Shown here: positions 36,672 to 49,801 of the stretch, piece after piece
How the letters are laid out: every line of letters begins with the position of its first letter
Position numbering within the stretch: position 1 is the stretch's first letter
Assembly (NCBI GenBank): GCA_022605955.1
Contig: JAKCOZ010000008.1
Span: 37,860,547-37,924,546 of the forward strand
Length of the DNA: 64,000 bases
Origin: Rallus limicola
Taxonomy: Eukaryota > Chordata > Aves > Gruiformes > Rallidae
Direction: 5' to 3'
Notes under the pieces: model-generated
The model's database searches: none
What the model was told of the DNA's origin: nothing
The model's input: only the letters and a program-made list of their open reading frames with translations
Made by a program: the position numbers and the translations under genes

Positions 36672-37183
36672 GCATTGGTGAGGCCACACCTCAAGGGCTG
36701 AATTCAGGTTTGGGGCTCTCACCGTAAGAAGGACATGGAGGTCCTGGAGCGTGTCCAGAGAAGGGCAACCAGGCTGGGGAAGGGGCTGGAGGGCAAATCC
36801 TCTGAGGAGCTGAGGGAGCTGGAGGCATTCAGCGTGGAGAAGAGGAGGCTTAGAGAAGACCTTATCACCATCTACACTGACCTGACAGGAGGGTGCAGAG
36901 AGGTGGGTGTTGGTCTCTTTGCCCAAGCAACAGGTGACAGGACAAGGGGGAATGGGCTCAAGCTGTGCCAGGGCAGGGTCAGATCAGACATTAGACAAAA
37001 GGTCTTCAACCAAAGGGTTATTGGGCATTGGCACAGGCTGCCCAGGGAGGGGGTTGAGTCACCAACCCAGGATGTATTTAAAAGACGGGTAGATGAGGTG
37101 CTCAGGGATATGGTTTGGTCGAGGACTTGTATGGTTGGACTCAATGATCTTAAAGGTGTTTTCCAACCTTGTGATTCTGCAGT
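36672..37183 (+). mobile_element. CR1 LINE, ~0.5 kb 3' fragment with open ORF2 tail
   Basis: An older-type CR1 sequence starting at 'gcattggtgaggccacacc'. A 216-codon open frame from 36735 translates to the CR1 ORF2 C-terminus (MEVLERVQRRATRLGKGLEG, then an ELEAFSVEKRRLREDLI-like block). It runs past the element's end, so it is a chance-preserved remnant. The 3' end is 'ttccaaccttgtgattctgc'. Confidence 0.9.
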
Positions 37184-37784
37184 AAGCCAGGAGGATGATG
37201 AGAGCAGCTTACCCTGCCCTAGCAGCATCAGCTCTGGCTCCTCATCTCCAGATGCTCGAGCTCTGGGCAGGAGGCTAGAAAAGGGGAGGGGATTGTTGGG
37301 TTCCATCTATCCCTCTACCCCTCTCCCCCAACAAAAATACATAAAAGGAGGGAAAAGAGAAAATGCGAAGTCTGAGCTCACTTGAGATGCTCCAGACGTG
37401 CTACATGACATAACACTTGTTGCTCTTAATGTCAGAGGGCTCCAAGTGGGGCTCACCAAGGCTCCTAAAGCCCAGCTTAACTTGTAAATAGTCTTTGCTA
37501 TAAACCTGGTGCCATCGAGCTAAATATTTGCAGCACCAAGCGCCCATAGTTTTTGCCCCTTTTCTCTTCTAGCCAAATCTTTCCAACGACCTCCCTTCCT
37601 CCTTCTGCTCCCCAGCTTTCAGATATTTTATGTGGAAAGGAGCTATTTTTGTGCAGAAGGATTATTTTCGTGCAAAGTCTCTTTGTAGCGAAACGCTGCT
37701 ACCACAGAGGTTAGTTGTTACAGGAGGGGTTTTTCTTTCAGGTTAATCCACATAAAAAGAAGGGGAAAGGCCCCTGGCAGATCA
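37184..37784. other. Intergenic, nothing recognised
   Basis: Spacer between two CR1 copies, AT-richer than its neighbours. Confidence 0.4.
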
Positions 37785-38222
37785 TGCTGGCAAGATGATG
37801 AAGGGCCTGGAGCATCTCCTCCATGAGGAGAGGCTGAGTGAGCTGGGTCTGTTCAGCCTGGAGAAAAGAACACTAAGGAGGGACCTTATTAATGTTTATA
37901 AATATCTTAAGCATGGGATGCAGGGGGAATTGGCCAGCCCCTTTTCAGTGTCTGTGGGGACAGGACAAGGGGCAATGGCTGCAAGTTGGAGCACAGGGAG
38001 TTCCACACCAACATGTGGAAGAACTTTTCCCCAGTGAGGGTGAGGGAGCCCTGGGCCAGGCTGCCCAGGGAGGTGGTGGAGTCTCCTTCTCTGGAGAGAT
38101 TCCAGCCCTGTCTGGACGCCGACCTGTGCAATATGAGCTGGGGAGCTGCTTTGGCAGGGGGGTTGGACCCGATGATCTCTGGAGGACCCTTCCAACCCCT
38201 ACGATTCTGTGACTCTGCGATT
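37785..38222 (+). mobile_element. CR1 LINE 3' fragment
   Basis: 'atgatgaagggcctggagca', 'ctggagaaaagaacactaag', 'gagttccacaccaacatgtg' and 'tacgattctgtgactctgcg'. Same subfamily as 11926-12395; the two can be read side by side over almost their whole length. Confidence 0.9.
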
Positions 38223-41200
38223 CCTCTTCCCGACAATCCCATCCCCAGAGACGGTCGCTCTTGCTGGACCCCAGAAGAAGTAAAATTGCACCTTCATTTC
38301 TCCTCAAGGACTTGAAGGGGTTTCCTGTGCAACTCAGCGTAGCGCAGTGAGGGTTCCATTGGCCCACGCTGCGTTCTTCTTCCCTGAGAGCCATTTTCCC
38401 TGTGCCTGTGCCATACGCTGGAGCAGGCACATAGTACAGGCATGGCTTTCTCCTGGGGTTTGACCACCCCCAGCCTTGGCTTTCACTGTCCTAGCAAGGT
38501 CCAAGTGCCCCAAGGTGAGAATGGGAGCTCAAGCCTCCTGTGTTTTAGGGATATCCCTGAGTAATTCCAGCTTTTCTGGGGGAGAAACCCTCCCCTTGTT
38601 TTTTTGTCTACCTCAGGTACTCCCTGTAATACCCAGATTAACACTGGCAGCCTAAACTTAACGCCGTGCTCAGCTCATCCACAGTGTTTCCCTGAGACCT
38701 GCCATAGCATGGCTGGCATGTTTTGGGGACCTGTGGGGTGACGGCTGCATTGATTTGTTCCTGTCCTTGATCAGAAATCCAGCTCCCCCTTGCTCCTCTT
38801 CACGTGCTGGGGCTGGGCATGTGTCCTTCAGATACCTTCTGCCTGCTTAGTGTCCAGTCCTTCTCCAAAAGCTCCACCTGGGCTTTGCATTATCACCCTT
38901 TGTGCAGTAACCAGTTGTTGTACTTTCTGTTTAATGTTCCTTTTTTATTTTTTTTAAAGAAAAAAATCTTTTTTGGGAAAAAAATTAATTAAAATATCAT
39001 AATTAAAGCTGATACACTATTTCAGTGCTCCCAAGTAGATGCCATCTACCATTGTCTCATCATGTCGAAGCAGCATGGATGCATGGGATTAATTTACTGG
39101 GTTTTCCCCCCATGTGAACAGTGTGTTTCTTGCAGCATGTTTCCACACCTCAAACCAGAGGTCCTGTGGGTCTAACCTCAGTCCAAGCCTCCTTCCCCAT
39201 GTCTTTCCAGCCTGCCCTCTCTGGAGGAAAGTCCCTGGAAAGGATCTGAGCTCCCAAGCCGCTGCTTCTGCTCAAGCACTAGTCAAGAGATGTCGTGTGA
39301 AGCAGGAAAAGGTCAGCTTGGAGGGTTTGTTTTGGAGGAAATGTGGTTTTTAATGCTTGGTCTCTGAATTCTTGTACTTAGCTAAGGCGGCTGTGGTGCT
39401 CCTGGTACAAAGAGTTCAGATTTCAAGCCATGGAGGTGAAATAGCCAAGATATTTGGCTGTGACTTCAATTTGCCCAGGGTTCAGGAAGGACAATGATGG
39501 TGTGATTCCATCCTTGGTAAGAGCACTTTGTGTTGTGGCACATCCTTGTGGCCCCATCTCATGGGCAGCACGGAGGATGTGTTGTGCACAAGGACATGCT
39601 TAGACCTTGCCTGGCTGCATTCATACCTTGGTGGGTGTTTTGTGTCCTCTCTTGAAAGCCTTGGTCCCTCCAAGGAGGGTGAGGATGAGTGTGCAGGAGG
39701 ATGCACACTGGTGACCAATGAGCTGGGCAACAGACCCTGCTGATCCCAGGCTGGCTGACTCATGGAAAGAGGATGGAAACTTCCTTCTCAGCGTAGCATA
39801 ACTTGATTTCCAAAGCAAAACCAAGGTCCAGCCTAGGAGATGAGGAGAGCAGGGGAAAAAAAAAAAAACCCAAGTAACTTTTGTGTGGAAGTCCTGAGCT
39901 GAGGATGGTGCAGACTCCCAGGGATGATACTCCAGGAGCCAGCTGTTGGCTCTCCTCCATTTGTCTCCTGATCACTGCAATCCCTTGTTTCCCAAGCAGA
40001 TATTTTCCCATTCAACCCAGTTAATGTTTCATCCATACCCTCAGGAGGTTTCTGGTCTCCAGGGTGATGGACGTAGCACTGGCGAGCTCCTCTAGCCCAG
40101 ACTCGCTCAGACCTTTCTGCATCCTCCCTGCTTGGTTCAGTGCCCAGACCCGTGGCTGTCATGGGGTTTGGGCTGTGGTTCAGACACCCCCAGGCTCTTG
40201 GGGTGATGGGTTGACTGGAGCCACAGTTGAGGCTCCCTGGAGAGAGCGGGGTGAGCACGGCAGCAGCCCCAAGGCTTGGCCCTGGCTACTGGTGAGCCCC
40301 TGTGTTGGGGGTGACATTTGGGTTTTGAAGTGGTGCATCTGGGACAAAGATGGTGCAGTTGAGCCACTGTTTCACTCACTGCTGCTGTGTCTCCGTCCTC
40401 TGTTTCCTACGGATGCTTTGGTAGAACATCACCCACCCGCTTTGGGTGGCTACATGTGCTTTGAGATGGGTGTGACCTGAGCAGAAAAACGGGAATAATG
40501 ATCCCAGGTTAGAGTGGACATGTGGATAGGCTGGTCCAATAACCCCTACAGATGGCTGTGTATCCCCTTGCCTACCTGCTTCTCCCTCCCACCCGATTCC
40601 TAGCAAGCTGCCACCAGCAAGAAGATCCCTTGCCTCAGGCCACCCTTGTTCCCTTTCCTCTGGGAAACTGGTTAGTGCCAGGAGCCAGGGCGGTTGTTGA
40701 TGTTGGGAGCTTCCACAACAGAACGAACGTGGTGTGAAAACCCATCTTCAGGTATTGGTGAAAACCCAAAAAAGATGTGTGAGGTGATGTCCCCGTTGGG
40801 GGTCTCCTGTGGTGTTTTCTGAATGATTTAGTGAAAGGGTTTGTTTCTCTCAGTCCTCTCCTGATGGCCCACGTTCAGGCCCAGGATAGGTAGGGATGAT
40901 ACCCCACCCTGGATGCTGCCTACATCCTACATGGTCTGGGCAGGAGCGGCACAGTCCATCTGATTTGAGCAGCTCCCATTAGTTGCCAGACTCCCTCTAA
41001 CATTACAACTTCAAGGAAATGATTTGGGTTTGGTGTTTTTTTTCTTTTCCTTGGGCTGATCGAGGTATCAAACTGCTTCAGTGCAGGTCACCTTGAAAGT
41101 GCTCTCACACCATTTCCTCCTCTGCTTCAGCCATCAAAATTGAATGATCATCTCACATCAGCCCAGCTCAGCACTAAATGACTGAAGGAGATAGGTCAGA

Positions 41201-44200
41201 TGGGGAAGAGAAAGAAGAGTCACCTCTGGGTTAGGCCTGCCTCAGAAAAGCTGCTGTGTCTATGACTTTTTGTTTTGTCCTCACCAGTGTTCTCTGTCTG
41301 GATGCCCAGCGCAGTTTGTGATGAAAACTAATCTATGATCAAAGACCCTGGAGGTCTCTAAGGCATCTGTTTTCATCCCTAGAAATCCCAGCTAAGCATC
41401 AGTTGTTTTGCTTCCTTCCCGGTTCTTAATTTAGCCCTCATCGTGGATTATCTGCTGTCGGGACACCCCTGTCCTGGGATATGGGGAGCCGGTCACAAGT
41501 GCTTGGAGGAGGGGGGTCGGTTGGTCTTTCTCTTGATGGCAGGTTTCTTTTGCCAGCAAAACCCCATCCTTGCCCAGGCTGTCCCCTGCATTGACTCTCC
41601 TCCTCCGGCCGTACCCACTGTGCCACGTGAAGGCACAGTAGCTTGCTTTGCAGGGAGCTGTGGTTAGAAAGAACCACCTCCAGCCAGAATAGCGGTGCAT
41701 CATTCGGGCTTTCTGCCTGGCCAAAACCCAGATGAGCTTCACTCATTGAGCAGCTGGTTCTGCAAAGGGGTGACTGAGGGCTTGATTCGAGGCAGAAGGA
41801 CCCTGATGTTCCAGGTGAAAAGGAAGGAGCCTCTGGCATGGGAGATTAACACATTTTTGTTGCTGTTTAACAGACCCAGCGTCAGGAGCTATGCTGGCTG
41901 TGGTTTCCCCTTCCTTCCCCTGCCCATCACCTGAATCCATGCCGGGGCATCCCTTGTGGTGTGCTGAAATCATCACAGACCCACCCCCTCAAGGAGCTCG
42001 GACCAACCATTTGTGGCTGAAACTCAACTGACAGCCCACTATCTCTTCAGTAGCCTCCAGAAGATAATGAACCTTGGGTTCCTGCCCTGCTTTGATTACC
42101 CCCCACTGAACGTTAATTAAAGCTTCCAGCAGATGCTTTGCAAAGTCTCCTCCAGCACAAAGCAAGTCAGTGGGATGTGATCCGCTCCCTCGCTGGGAGA
42201 GGGCAACGAGCTGGAGAGGGATGCTTGGTAACAGATGCAGCTTGCTTGGATCTGCCCCAACAAAGGGATGGGACAGTGTTCCCTCCCCTCCCCCCTCCCC
42301 TCCTCCCCCCCCTCCCCCGGATAATCTGGGCCGGTAGCATTTCAGGGAAGAAATCTGCTCCATTTGTTCAGGCTGGCTTCTGAAGACAGATCATGTGGTT
42401 AGATAAGCCAGGCAATATCTGGCTGGAGCAGGGGGTGGGATTTAGGATTTGCTGATGCCTGTACACCCTGTGCTGATGACTTGCTCTTATCACCCGAAGC
42501 AATCAGCTCGGGTGTATGAAACCTTTCACCCATCCTTAATAGAAAGGGGATTGATGCTGGGAGCACTCGCTGGTACCCATCAAAGCCCGATTACACCACT
42601 GCAGCTTTTTCATGGGGATGGTGTGAGCTGTGACACCCACCACAGGCAGGGCAGGAGCTCGCTCTGGGAAGGATGAGCTCGGAGACAGCATCACCTCTCC
42701 CAGAAATACCAACGTCCTCAGAGAGCGAGGAAATATTTGTGGGTGGAGATTTCATCATCTGCTCCTTCCTTTGTAAGCTCCTTCCTCAGTCCCAGCGGCC
42801 CACGGGGGTTATAGACCAAGCTGTGGACTGAGCCCAGCTGCCACGCAGGCTTAACCTGGCTCACTGAGCTTAAATGCTCAACCCAGAGCAGTTTGCTCCC
42901 TCTCAGGGTTTAGCAGGGTGTGTTCCTCCCGGGGAGGGATAAACTGGCCTGCATTTTTGTCCCTGGTTTACTTCAGCAATTGCATTCCCTGGGTTTTGTC
43001 ACACTCACCTATAAATATCTCCTAAAAACACCTCTGTGGGTGATAATTAATTGGAAAGCTGCAGGGCTGCTCCAGCCCAGAAGTACCTGGCTCACTGGTG
43101 TCAGCTCCTCACCAGAGCCAGACGGCATGTGGAGCTGGCTGTCATGCAGAGTGTCCTGGGATGGGACATCTCCAGGGATGAGCCACTGGGATGCTGCACT
43201 GGTATCCACAGCTCTGGAGAATGATGCTGGGGCCAAGGCACCCACCCACAGGAACCTCAGCCCCTTCCCACAGGGACCATGAAGGGGGGCCTGCCCTCAA
43301 GCATTACCCCTGCCCTGCTCCCCAGGCTCTCAAGGGGAAGAGCAGGGCTCTGGACCATCACAGATATTACACCTGCAGTCTCCAAGCACCCCTGTTTGTG
43401 GATGCACGTGTGTTTGGGTAAGAGAAGGAGGGTTAACTGTTTTTTTTTTGTTGAGTGATGCTGGCGCTGCCCCCAGCAGGTCAGCATCCCTCACCCCCTC
43501 GGGGTAGCGGGCAGGCATCGCACTTGCTCATCTCAAGCTTTCAGTGGGAAACAAGACTGCAAAGGTGTTTGGGAACTCCTGTGAAACGTCCCCCCAAACT
43601 GGAGTCAAACCAATGAGTGCTGGCACCAGTATTTACTTTTTACAAAGCCACCCAAAAGATCTTAAAAAAAAAAACCCCAAAAAACAAGAAAACCCAACAA
43701 AGAGGAACTATCCAAGTGAGAACGTGGCTGGGGAGGTGGAGGAGCCCTGAGAGCCAGCCAGAGCTCCCGTGGCAGTGAAAAAACCTCGGCATTACCCTAG
43801 GGGACTGGAGGGCTGGGGTGAGGCTGCAGAAAAATGACAGCAATTCCTGTCATTTCCCGCTGTCTGGACGGTGGGAAGCACTGAGAGATGCTGACTGCAT
43901 CCTCTGAACGGAGCCAGGGCTGCTGTGTCCCCCAGGACACCCCCGTCCTGAAGCCAAAGAGGCTCTCGCATGTGTTTTGCAACCTGGAGGCTCTCAGAGT
44001 CACCAGAAGATCCAGAAGCAGCTCTGGCTTGGCTTTCTTTTTTATTCCCAGCCTTACTGTTACGAGCCTGGATGTTAAAATCTAGGCAAAAATAAAAGAA
44101 ACATTGCAAAAAAAAGTCCTCACGTGGGAGCAAAAAGTAACAGCCCCTCCTTCCTGAGCTCCCAAGGGGTGCTGCAGGCTGCTGGAGGCAAGAGGACCTC

Positions 44201-45747
44201 CTTTCTCTAAGAGTGGTGAAAGGATTTGGGCAGGTGTATAAAAGGTGGTTTGAAGGGTTTGCTGGACCAGCTCAGGCTGCAGCGCCCAGACCCCTGTGGG
44301 GTGATGTGGTGGAGCCTGTGTAGCTCAGGGAGAGGAGCAATGGCTTCCCCTGCCTCAGTTTCCCCTTTTGGGAAGCAACCCGGTCTCAGCTTTGTTGAAA
44401 TCTATCGTGGTTGAGTTCTCCTTCTCCCAGTTAGGGCAGCAGGGGCGCGGGGCTGTCTGCCCCGTGGAAGGGGGCAGCACGGCTCTCTGCAGCACCCAAT
44501 GAAGGGACAATAAGAGGCGATGGCACCTGCAGTGCAACGCTTCCCGTGAGAAGGTTGTGTTGCAGTGATGCTGCGGCCCCTCCAGCTTCCTCTTCTTCAC
44601 CAAAGCTACTCGTTTCATGCCGTTTGGCCTCTTGATTCGCCCCGAAAATCATCTCCTTGCAGCAGGGTCCGTATTTCTGGAGCAGAGACGGATAAAAATA
44701 CGAGTTGCTGTTGCCTTCCACCGACCCACACCTGGGCTGGCATGGCAGGGAAGGGTGGCTTCTGCCTCGGTGCCTCCTGTTAGCGATACTGGGGTGTCCT
44801 CTGCTGGGCACAGCTAAAACTGGCCACGACATGACAGCTTTCCAGCCCGGGCCTCTCTCTCCTCCTTGTTTTTCAGGTAAGCCAAGTGCAAATAAAGAGC
44901 AGGACAGCATAGTAGAGACTGAGAGCAAAGGGAAGAGGAGATGAGGTGGGCGCCTGGCTTCTGCTGCTGGTTGTTGCTTCGGGTTTCTCAGGGATCTTGC
45001 TGAAGTGAAAGATGAGTGCCTTGCACGCTCGTCCTTTTCTCTCTCCACTTACACAGGAGGGTTTGGGTTGGGAAGAAGAAAAAAAATAAAGCAGCAGCAA
45101 TCATGGATTTTTTTTTCTCCTATAAATCTGATTTAAAACTGGGAGTTTTTTCTCTTGTCCGTGCAGAGGGACTCTCAGGGCCGCTCCAGAGCCTGTTTGC
45201 ATCAGGCTACTTAAGATACGTCCTCCATTAAGGACATTTTCAAGTGCTTTTTGCACCAGACAGCTGCTGGAAGCCCACCCCATGCTTGGAGGTGCCTGAA
45301 ACCAAGGCATGGAGTGGTGGGTACCGCGAGCTCTCCAGAGGCACCGCATGACTTGTCGCACAGATGCGCTGCTCTCACCCCGCTCTAGCCAGAGCTGTCA
45401 TGTCAGGAATGTGGTGAAGCTGCAAAAGCTGCATTTTAAAAGCAGGTCAGCTCTTGTGTGTGGCCCAAAGATGGGTTTCCTTCTGTTTAACAGGGGCGGG
45501 AGGAGGGAAAGGAAAGACAAAGGATAAAAAGTAGCGTTTGGCATTGATTTCTGGGCGGTTTGCAGGTAGTGTGGGTGCCCACAGGAGTATCAGGCACAGC
45601 AGCAGGGACAGGGTGAGGAGAAGAGGGACAGTTTTCTTGAATGTAACAGTTTTTTCTAATGGCCTTGCTTTTTCAAACAGCAGTAGGAAAAATCCACACC
45701 GGGTACTTAGCAGGATCCCCGCTGACATGCAGGGATGACCCTGCCCT
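38223..45747. other. SH3BP4-UGT1A intergenic region, no gene recognised
   Basis: About 7.5 kb with no supportable exon or CR1 copy. Simple A/T tracts occur near 38941-38990, 39857-39868, 41035, 43440 and 43663-43695. A C-rich pyrimidine stretch lies at 42282-42317. Open frames such as 44431-45048 on the minus strand show no family resemblance. Confidence 0.5.
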
Positions 45748-46429
45748 GCTGAGAAGGACCTGGGGGTCATGGTGGATGAGAACCTTCCCCTGAGCCAGCA
45801 GTGTGCTCTTGCAGCTCGGAAGGCCAATGGGATCCTGGGCTCCATCAGCAGAGAGGTGGCAGCAGGGACAGGGAGGGGATTGTCTGCCCTCATGAGGCCC
45901 CAGCTGGAGTCCTCTGTCCAAATATGGGGCCCCCAATACAAGGAAAATGTAGGACTGTTGGAGAGGGTTCAGAGGAAGCCACAAAGGTGATCAGAGGGCT
46001 GGAGCAGCTCCCCTACGAGGAGAGGCTGAGGGAGCTGGGCTTGTTCAGCCTGGAGAAGAGAAGGCTGTGGGGGGACCTCATTGCAGCCTTCCAGTCCCTG
46101 AAGGGAGCAGAGACACAGGAGGTGGATTGGCTTGTTAAAAGGGCAGACACTGGCAGGACAAGGGGGATGGATTAAAGCTAAAGGAAGGAAGGTTTAGATT
46201 AGATGTTAGGGGGAAGATTTTTACGGAGAGAGTGGTGAGGGGCTCAGAGAGGTGGCGGCTGCCCCATCCCTGGGGGTGTTCAAGGCCAGGTTGTCTGGGG
46301 CCCTGAGCAACCTTGTGTAGCTCCAGGCCTGGAGGTTGGTGGCCCAGCCTGTGGCAGGGGGGTTGGAACTCTGTGATCCTTGGGGTCCCTTCCAACCCAG
46401 ACCATTCTATGATTCTATGATTCTATGAT
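45748..46429 (+). mobile_element. CR1 LINE, ~0.7 kb 3' fragment
   Basis: From 'ctgctgagaaggacctggg' through the ORF2 C-terminal remnant (an [19 protein letters not shown] block near 46030) to a clean tail of three attctatg-type repeats. It ends about 85 bases beyond the likely UGT1A poly(A) signal. Confidence 0.92.
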
Positions 46430-46515
46430 CCAGGCTGTTTTGGGCCCTGAGGCATTCAGCCTTATACCTCTCACATGAGAAAACAGAAAAGAGCCATTAC
46501 TGTTAGTACTGGGGA

Positions 46516-46521
46516 TTTATT
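46516..46521 (-). terminator. UGT1A: UGT1A poly(A) signal (AATAAA on minus strand)
   Basis: 'tttatt' on the + strand reads AATAAA on the minus strand, about 690 bases after the shared stop codon. That fits a UGT1A-sized 3' UTR. No experimental support is available here. Confidence 0.5.
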
Positions 46522-47213
46522 TATAGGGCTGGCATTCAGGTCTTTACCTGAACCTCACTTACAGAGTAAGAATCACTTGGGTTTTACAAACATTGCTCAC
46601 AAAGGTCTCGCCTCACCACAGGTAAGCTCCAGATACAGCTCTCTGCCTGACAGGGAACTTGGGTGAAACACCAACAGCTTTGCACTTGTTTCCCTGCCAA
46701 AAAACAAACAACCCTGAGTTTTGTTCAGGGTATTCTAAACACACCCAAAACCCATTTAATAACATGTGTCTGACTTGGGTTGTATGGCATGTACTGTCAA
46801 CATAAAATGTTTACTTCTTCTGTAACAACAGCTACACAAAGATGTCAAAGTGCTTGATAAACCTTGACTGTCTCACGGTTCTTCAGTAGCCCTTGAAGCA
46901 AAGTCTTATGGAATCCTGACACATCTCCTTTGCATACAGTCCTCTGTACACCAAGACATGGGAACCAGGAGCCTTGCTTTACACGCTAACGTCTTCCCAA
47001 GTGACTGAAGCACTCCTCATACAAATTATTTTTAGCAACTGATTCTTAATTAAAGGTAAAATTATTTCAGTGAAACAACCCCCTCCCCTGGTGCTGGTTT
47101 AAAGGAACTCTATTATTTCTTGACTGAAAGTCAGCAATTAATTCTTATGAAACTTGAGATATTCTCTGATCCTTCTGGTCTGGAGCCTTATCTCCTCCAA
47201 CTGCTTTCATCTG
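46522..47213 (-). other. UGT1A: UGT1A shared 3' UTR (approximate)
   Basis: Lies between the shared stop and the candidate poly(A) signal. AT-rich, with no repeat element recognised. Confidence 0.55.
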
Positions 47214-47511
47214 CTAGTGGGACTTGGATTTGGTTGCCTTTCTTGTTCTTCCCTTCTTACAGCAGCACCTGCGGCAGCAGAACAGGCAGCACTTGAAAGA
47301 AATGAAGAGGGAGAGGAGCACCACGGCGAGGAGGAAGGCGATGACATCCAAAGAGTGGTACTGGATCCAGTTAAGGTCGTGAGCAGCAGGTCGCAGGTGT
47401 GGAGCCCCTTTGTGTCTCATTACAAACTCTACCCAGTGCACAGCCAGGTCCAGAGGGTGGATGGGTCTGTCAAGGTGAAGGTCTGAGAGACGCTTGATGT
47501 TCTCTTTGTAC
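47214..47511 (-). CDS. UGT1A: UGT1A shared exon 5 (C-terminus, membrane anchor)
   Basis: Acceptor 'ttttcttggcag'. The first base completes a split lysine codon, and the exon runs to TAG at 47216-47214. It encodes [16 protein letters not shown], the conserved [19 protein letters not shown] segment, a single transmembrane helix ([20 protein letters not shown]) and a short cytosolic tail. The tail has eight cysteines ([14 protein letters not shown]) and ends KSKSH, a dilysine (KxKxx) ER-retrieval signal. The family topology is type I: catalytic domains in the ER lumen, tail in the cytosol. Confidence 0.96.
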
Positions 47512-48799
47512 CTGCCAAGAAAAGAGGTTTGGCATTTTCAATGACTTGCGCTGCTGAGACTGAGCCCCCAGGAAAAAGGGATGCAGTGTCAGTTGTCTGA
47601 TGGCCCACCGGGGCCTTCTCTGGTGGCCTTTCCCCAATGCTGCCACTCCACGAGAAGGATAATGGCAAAGAAAAGTGCTGTTGTCAATGACAAAGGAGAA
47701 AAGGTATTAAAAAAAAAAAAAAAAAAGAAGCAGCTTGTTTTTTGAGCTGTCAGCAAAATCTCTGCGGCAAGAGGATGAAGTGCTTGGCAAAAATATGAGA
47801 GGGGGTGCAGAAAGGCTGTCCAGCTGGAGAACAAAGTGTTGCTGGAAGAGCGATGGTCAGGGAAGGATGGCAGGGAGGTGCTGTTTCTCAGAAACACAAT
47901 GGACTGGAGGATGCCGAGGCCTGCGAGGCCCTAATGACAGCAGGGAAAGGGAGCAGGGAAGAGGAAGGTATATTTTAAAGCTCCCCTTCTCTGTGATGCC
48001 CCATGACACCTTGGGCTGACTGCACTAATACGATGTCTAGCGCAGTTCCCTGTAGCACCTCGGCGTACCCACACGGTCTTTCTGCTCTGTGCTGGCATTG
48101 TCCAGCCTTGCTGAGCCAGGCAGCAGCTCATGCAACTCCTTCGAGCACTGGAGGGGCAGGGAAGCGACCGAGAAAACTGGTCTGTAAAAGAAATGAGTGA
48201 TAACAGGTACATGTAGTACACCCTGCCAGCTGGAATTCAATGCCTCCTGGCACAGCACAGCCTCTGGACTATGCTGCTGCACTGCCACTTGACTCCTTTC
48301 CTCCCAGGGCCGTGCGGACAGCCTCTCTGCAAAGAAAATCAGCATCATGCAAAGAAAACCAGCCAGGCAGCTGAGCCTTTCAACCTTTTTCAGCCCCCCC
48401 CCACTGACTTAGGTCACCGCTGGTTTTGGGGAAGAAAAGCAGTTTGCCATGTCTCCCTTCTCCAATTTGCCTTTCCTACCACATGGTGTCAAAACCCGCC
48501 GCATCGCTACCCGGTGAATTCAGTATTAAGCAGGTGGCACATCATTTTGTCAGCTTGATTTCTGCCACTGCATCTTCTCTGATACCTGCATCCTCTCATG
48601 TCAGCCAGCTCTTGTCACCCAATGATTATAATCCTGGGCAGTGAGGAGGACAGTGCTGTTACAGGGACAGGGAGAGGGTAACCCTGGGCAAAGATCAGCT
48701 TCTCAGTGATGTAGCCTTGGTATAAGGAGGCATACAAGAAGCTAGAGTGCTGGTATCACACAACAGTAGAAAGAGAAAGGCTGTGTGTCTATTACTGAC
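47512..48799 (-). other. UGT1A: UGT1A intron 4
   Basis: 1,288 bp. Has a poly-A tract near 47707-47726 (+ strand). No repeat family or extra exon recognised. Confidence 0.85.
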
Positions 48800-49019
48800 T
48801 TTTTATCATTGATGACTGCTTTCAGGGCGGCAGAGATGTCCTTCGAAGTCATTTCAAGTATATTCAGTATCAGCCCCGCTCCCCGTGACTCTACTCGCTT
48901 GGCGTTGTCCATCTGGTCTCCGAATAACGGCATCAGCACCATCGGCACCGCATTGCATATGCCCTCATAAACACCATGGGAGCCTCCATGGGTAATAAAG
49001 GCACGGGTTTTAGGGTGAG
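48800..49019 (-). CDS. UGT1A: UGT1A shared exon 4 (UGT signature)
   Basis: 220 bp. Acceptor 'ccacag' at 49020-49025, donor GTCAGT at 48799. It carries the UDP-glycosyltransferase signature: [19 protein letters not shown] followed by [16 protein letters not shown]. These residues bind the UDP and glucuronic-acid parts of the donor, including the His-Gly-Gly turn and the DQ pair. Human has LLGHP where the split codon here gives alanine (LLAHP). It ends …KAVINDK plus two bases. Confidence 0.97.
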
Positions 49020-49801
49020 CTGTGGAGGGAAGGAAAGGCTTGCTTAGATTTTTTTGATTTGTTAAGTTACAAGAACGCATCCCTGGGGAAAAACTTGCAC
49101 AAAAATGGAACTGGTAGGTATAGATCAAGGACTTTGGGCTGTCATGTGCATCGCTGCTTACAGACCACCTCAGGGCTGCAGAGAGATGGGGATTGAATGA
49201 AGCTTGAGTTATAGAGCTCTGTCTTGGTTTGGGTAACCTCTGGAAAGCCTTAGATAATCCTCCAAAGCTTCTCAGATTTTAGGATGAAAACAGAACCAAG
49301 TGAGGTTAAAGAGGATGTTACCACCACTTTTTTTACCATGTCTTCCTTTTACAGATATCCCCCAGCCAAGTCCTGTTTTCTGACCGACAGGTGCTCTCCT
49401 GGTAATAGTGTGTACAATTTTATGTGAAAAGCCTAACGACCTGCCTGGAACTGCTCACTCAGGGACCTCAAGTTTTCAGTCCAGTAGACAAAACCTTATA
49501 AAAAACCCATGGCTGAGTGTTGAGACTGGCCACCCACAGACAAAGACCCCCATTTTTGACAGTAAGGGTAGCTGGAGCACTTTTCCAAACAGAGCTGTTT
49601 CATAATTCCACAATTTTGAAGTTGCAATCAGGTAAAGTTTCTAAAAGATGAGCTCTGCTTCAAACAGCAAAGTCTGTTAGGAAATCCTCTGACCTGCAGT
49701 GATACAGGCAATCAGCACAGATGATGCTAATGGGGCCTTACAACAGCAGTGGCAGATTAAAAAGAAACAAGCTGGTATCACTTAAGGTATCTCAGACCTA
49801 C
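49020..49801 (-). other. UGT1A: UGT1A intron 3
   Basis: 782 bp between exons 3 and 4. Nothing else recognised. Confidence 0.85.

Noticed and set aside
36735..37385. 216-codon open frame as a host gene
   Set aside because: Its translation is the C-terminal end of CR1 ORF2 followed by unrelated flanking sequence; a retrotransposon remnant.
44431..45048. 205-codon minus-strand frame in the intergenic region
   Set aside because: No recognisable family, no splice-site support and low-complexity composition.
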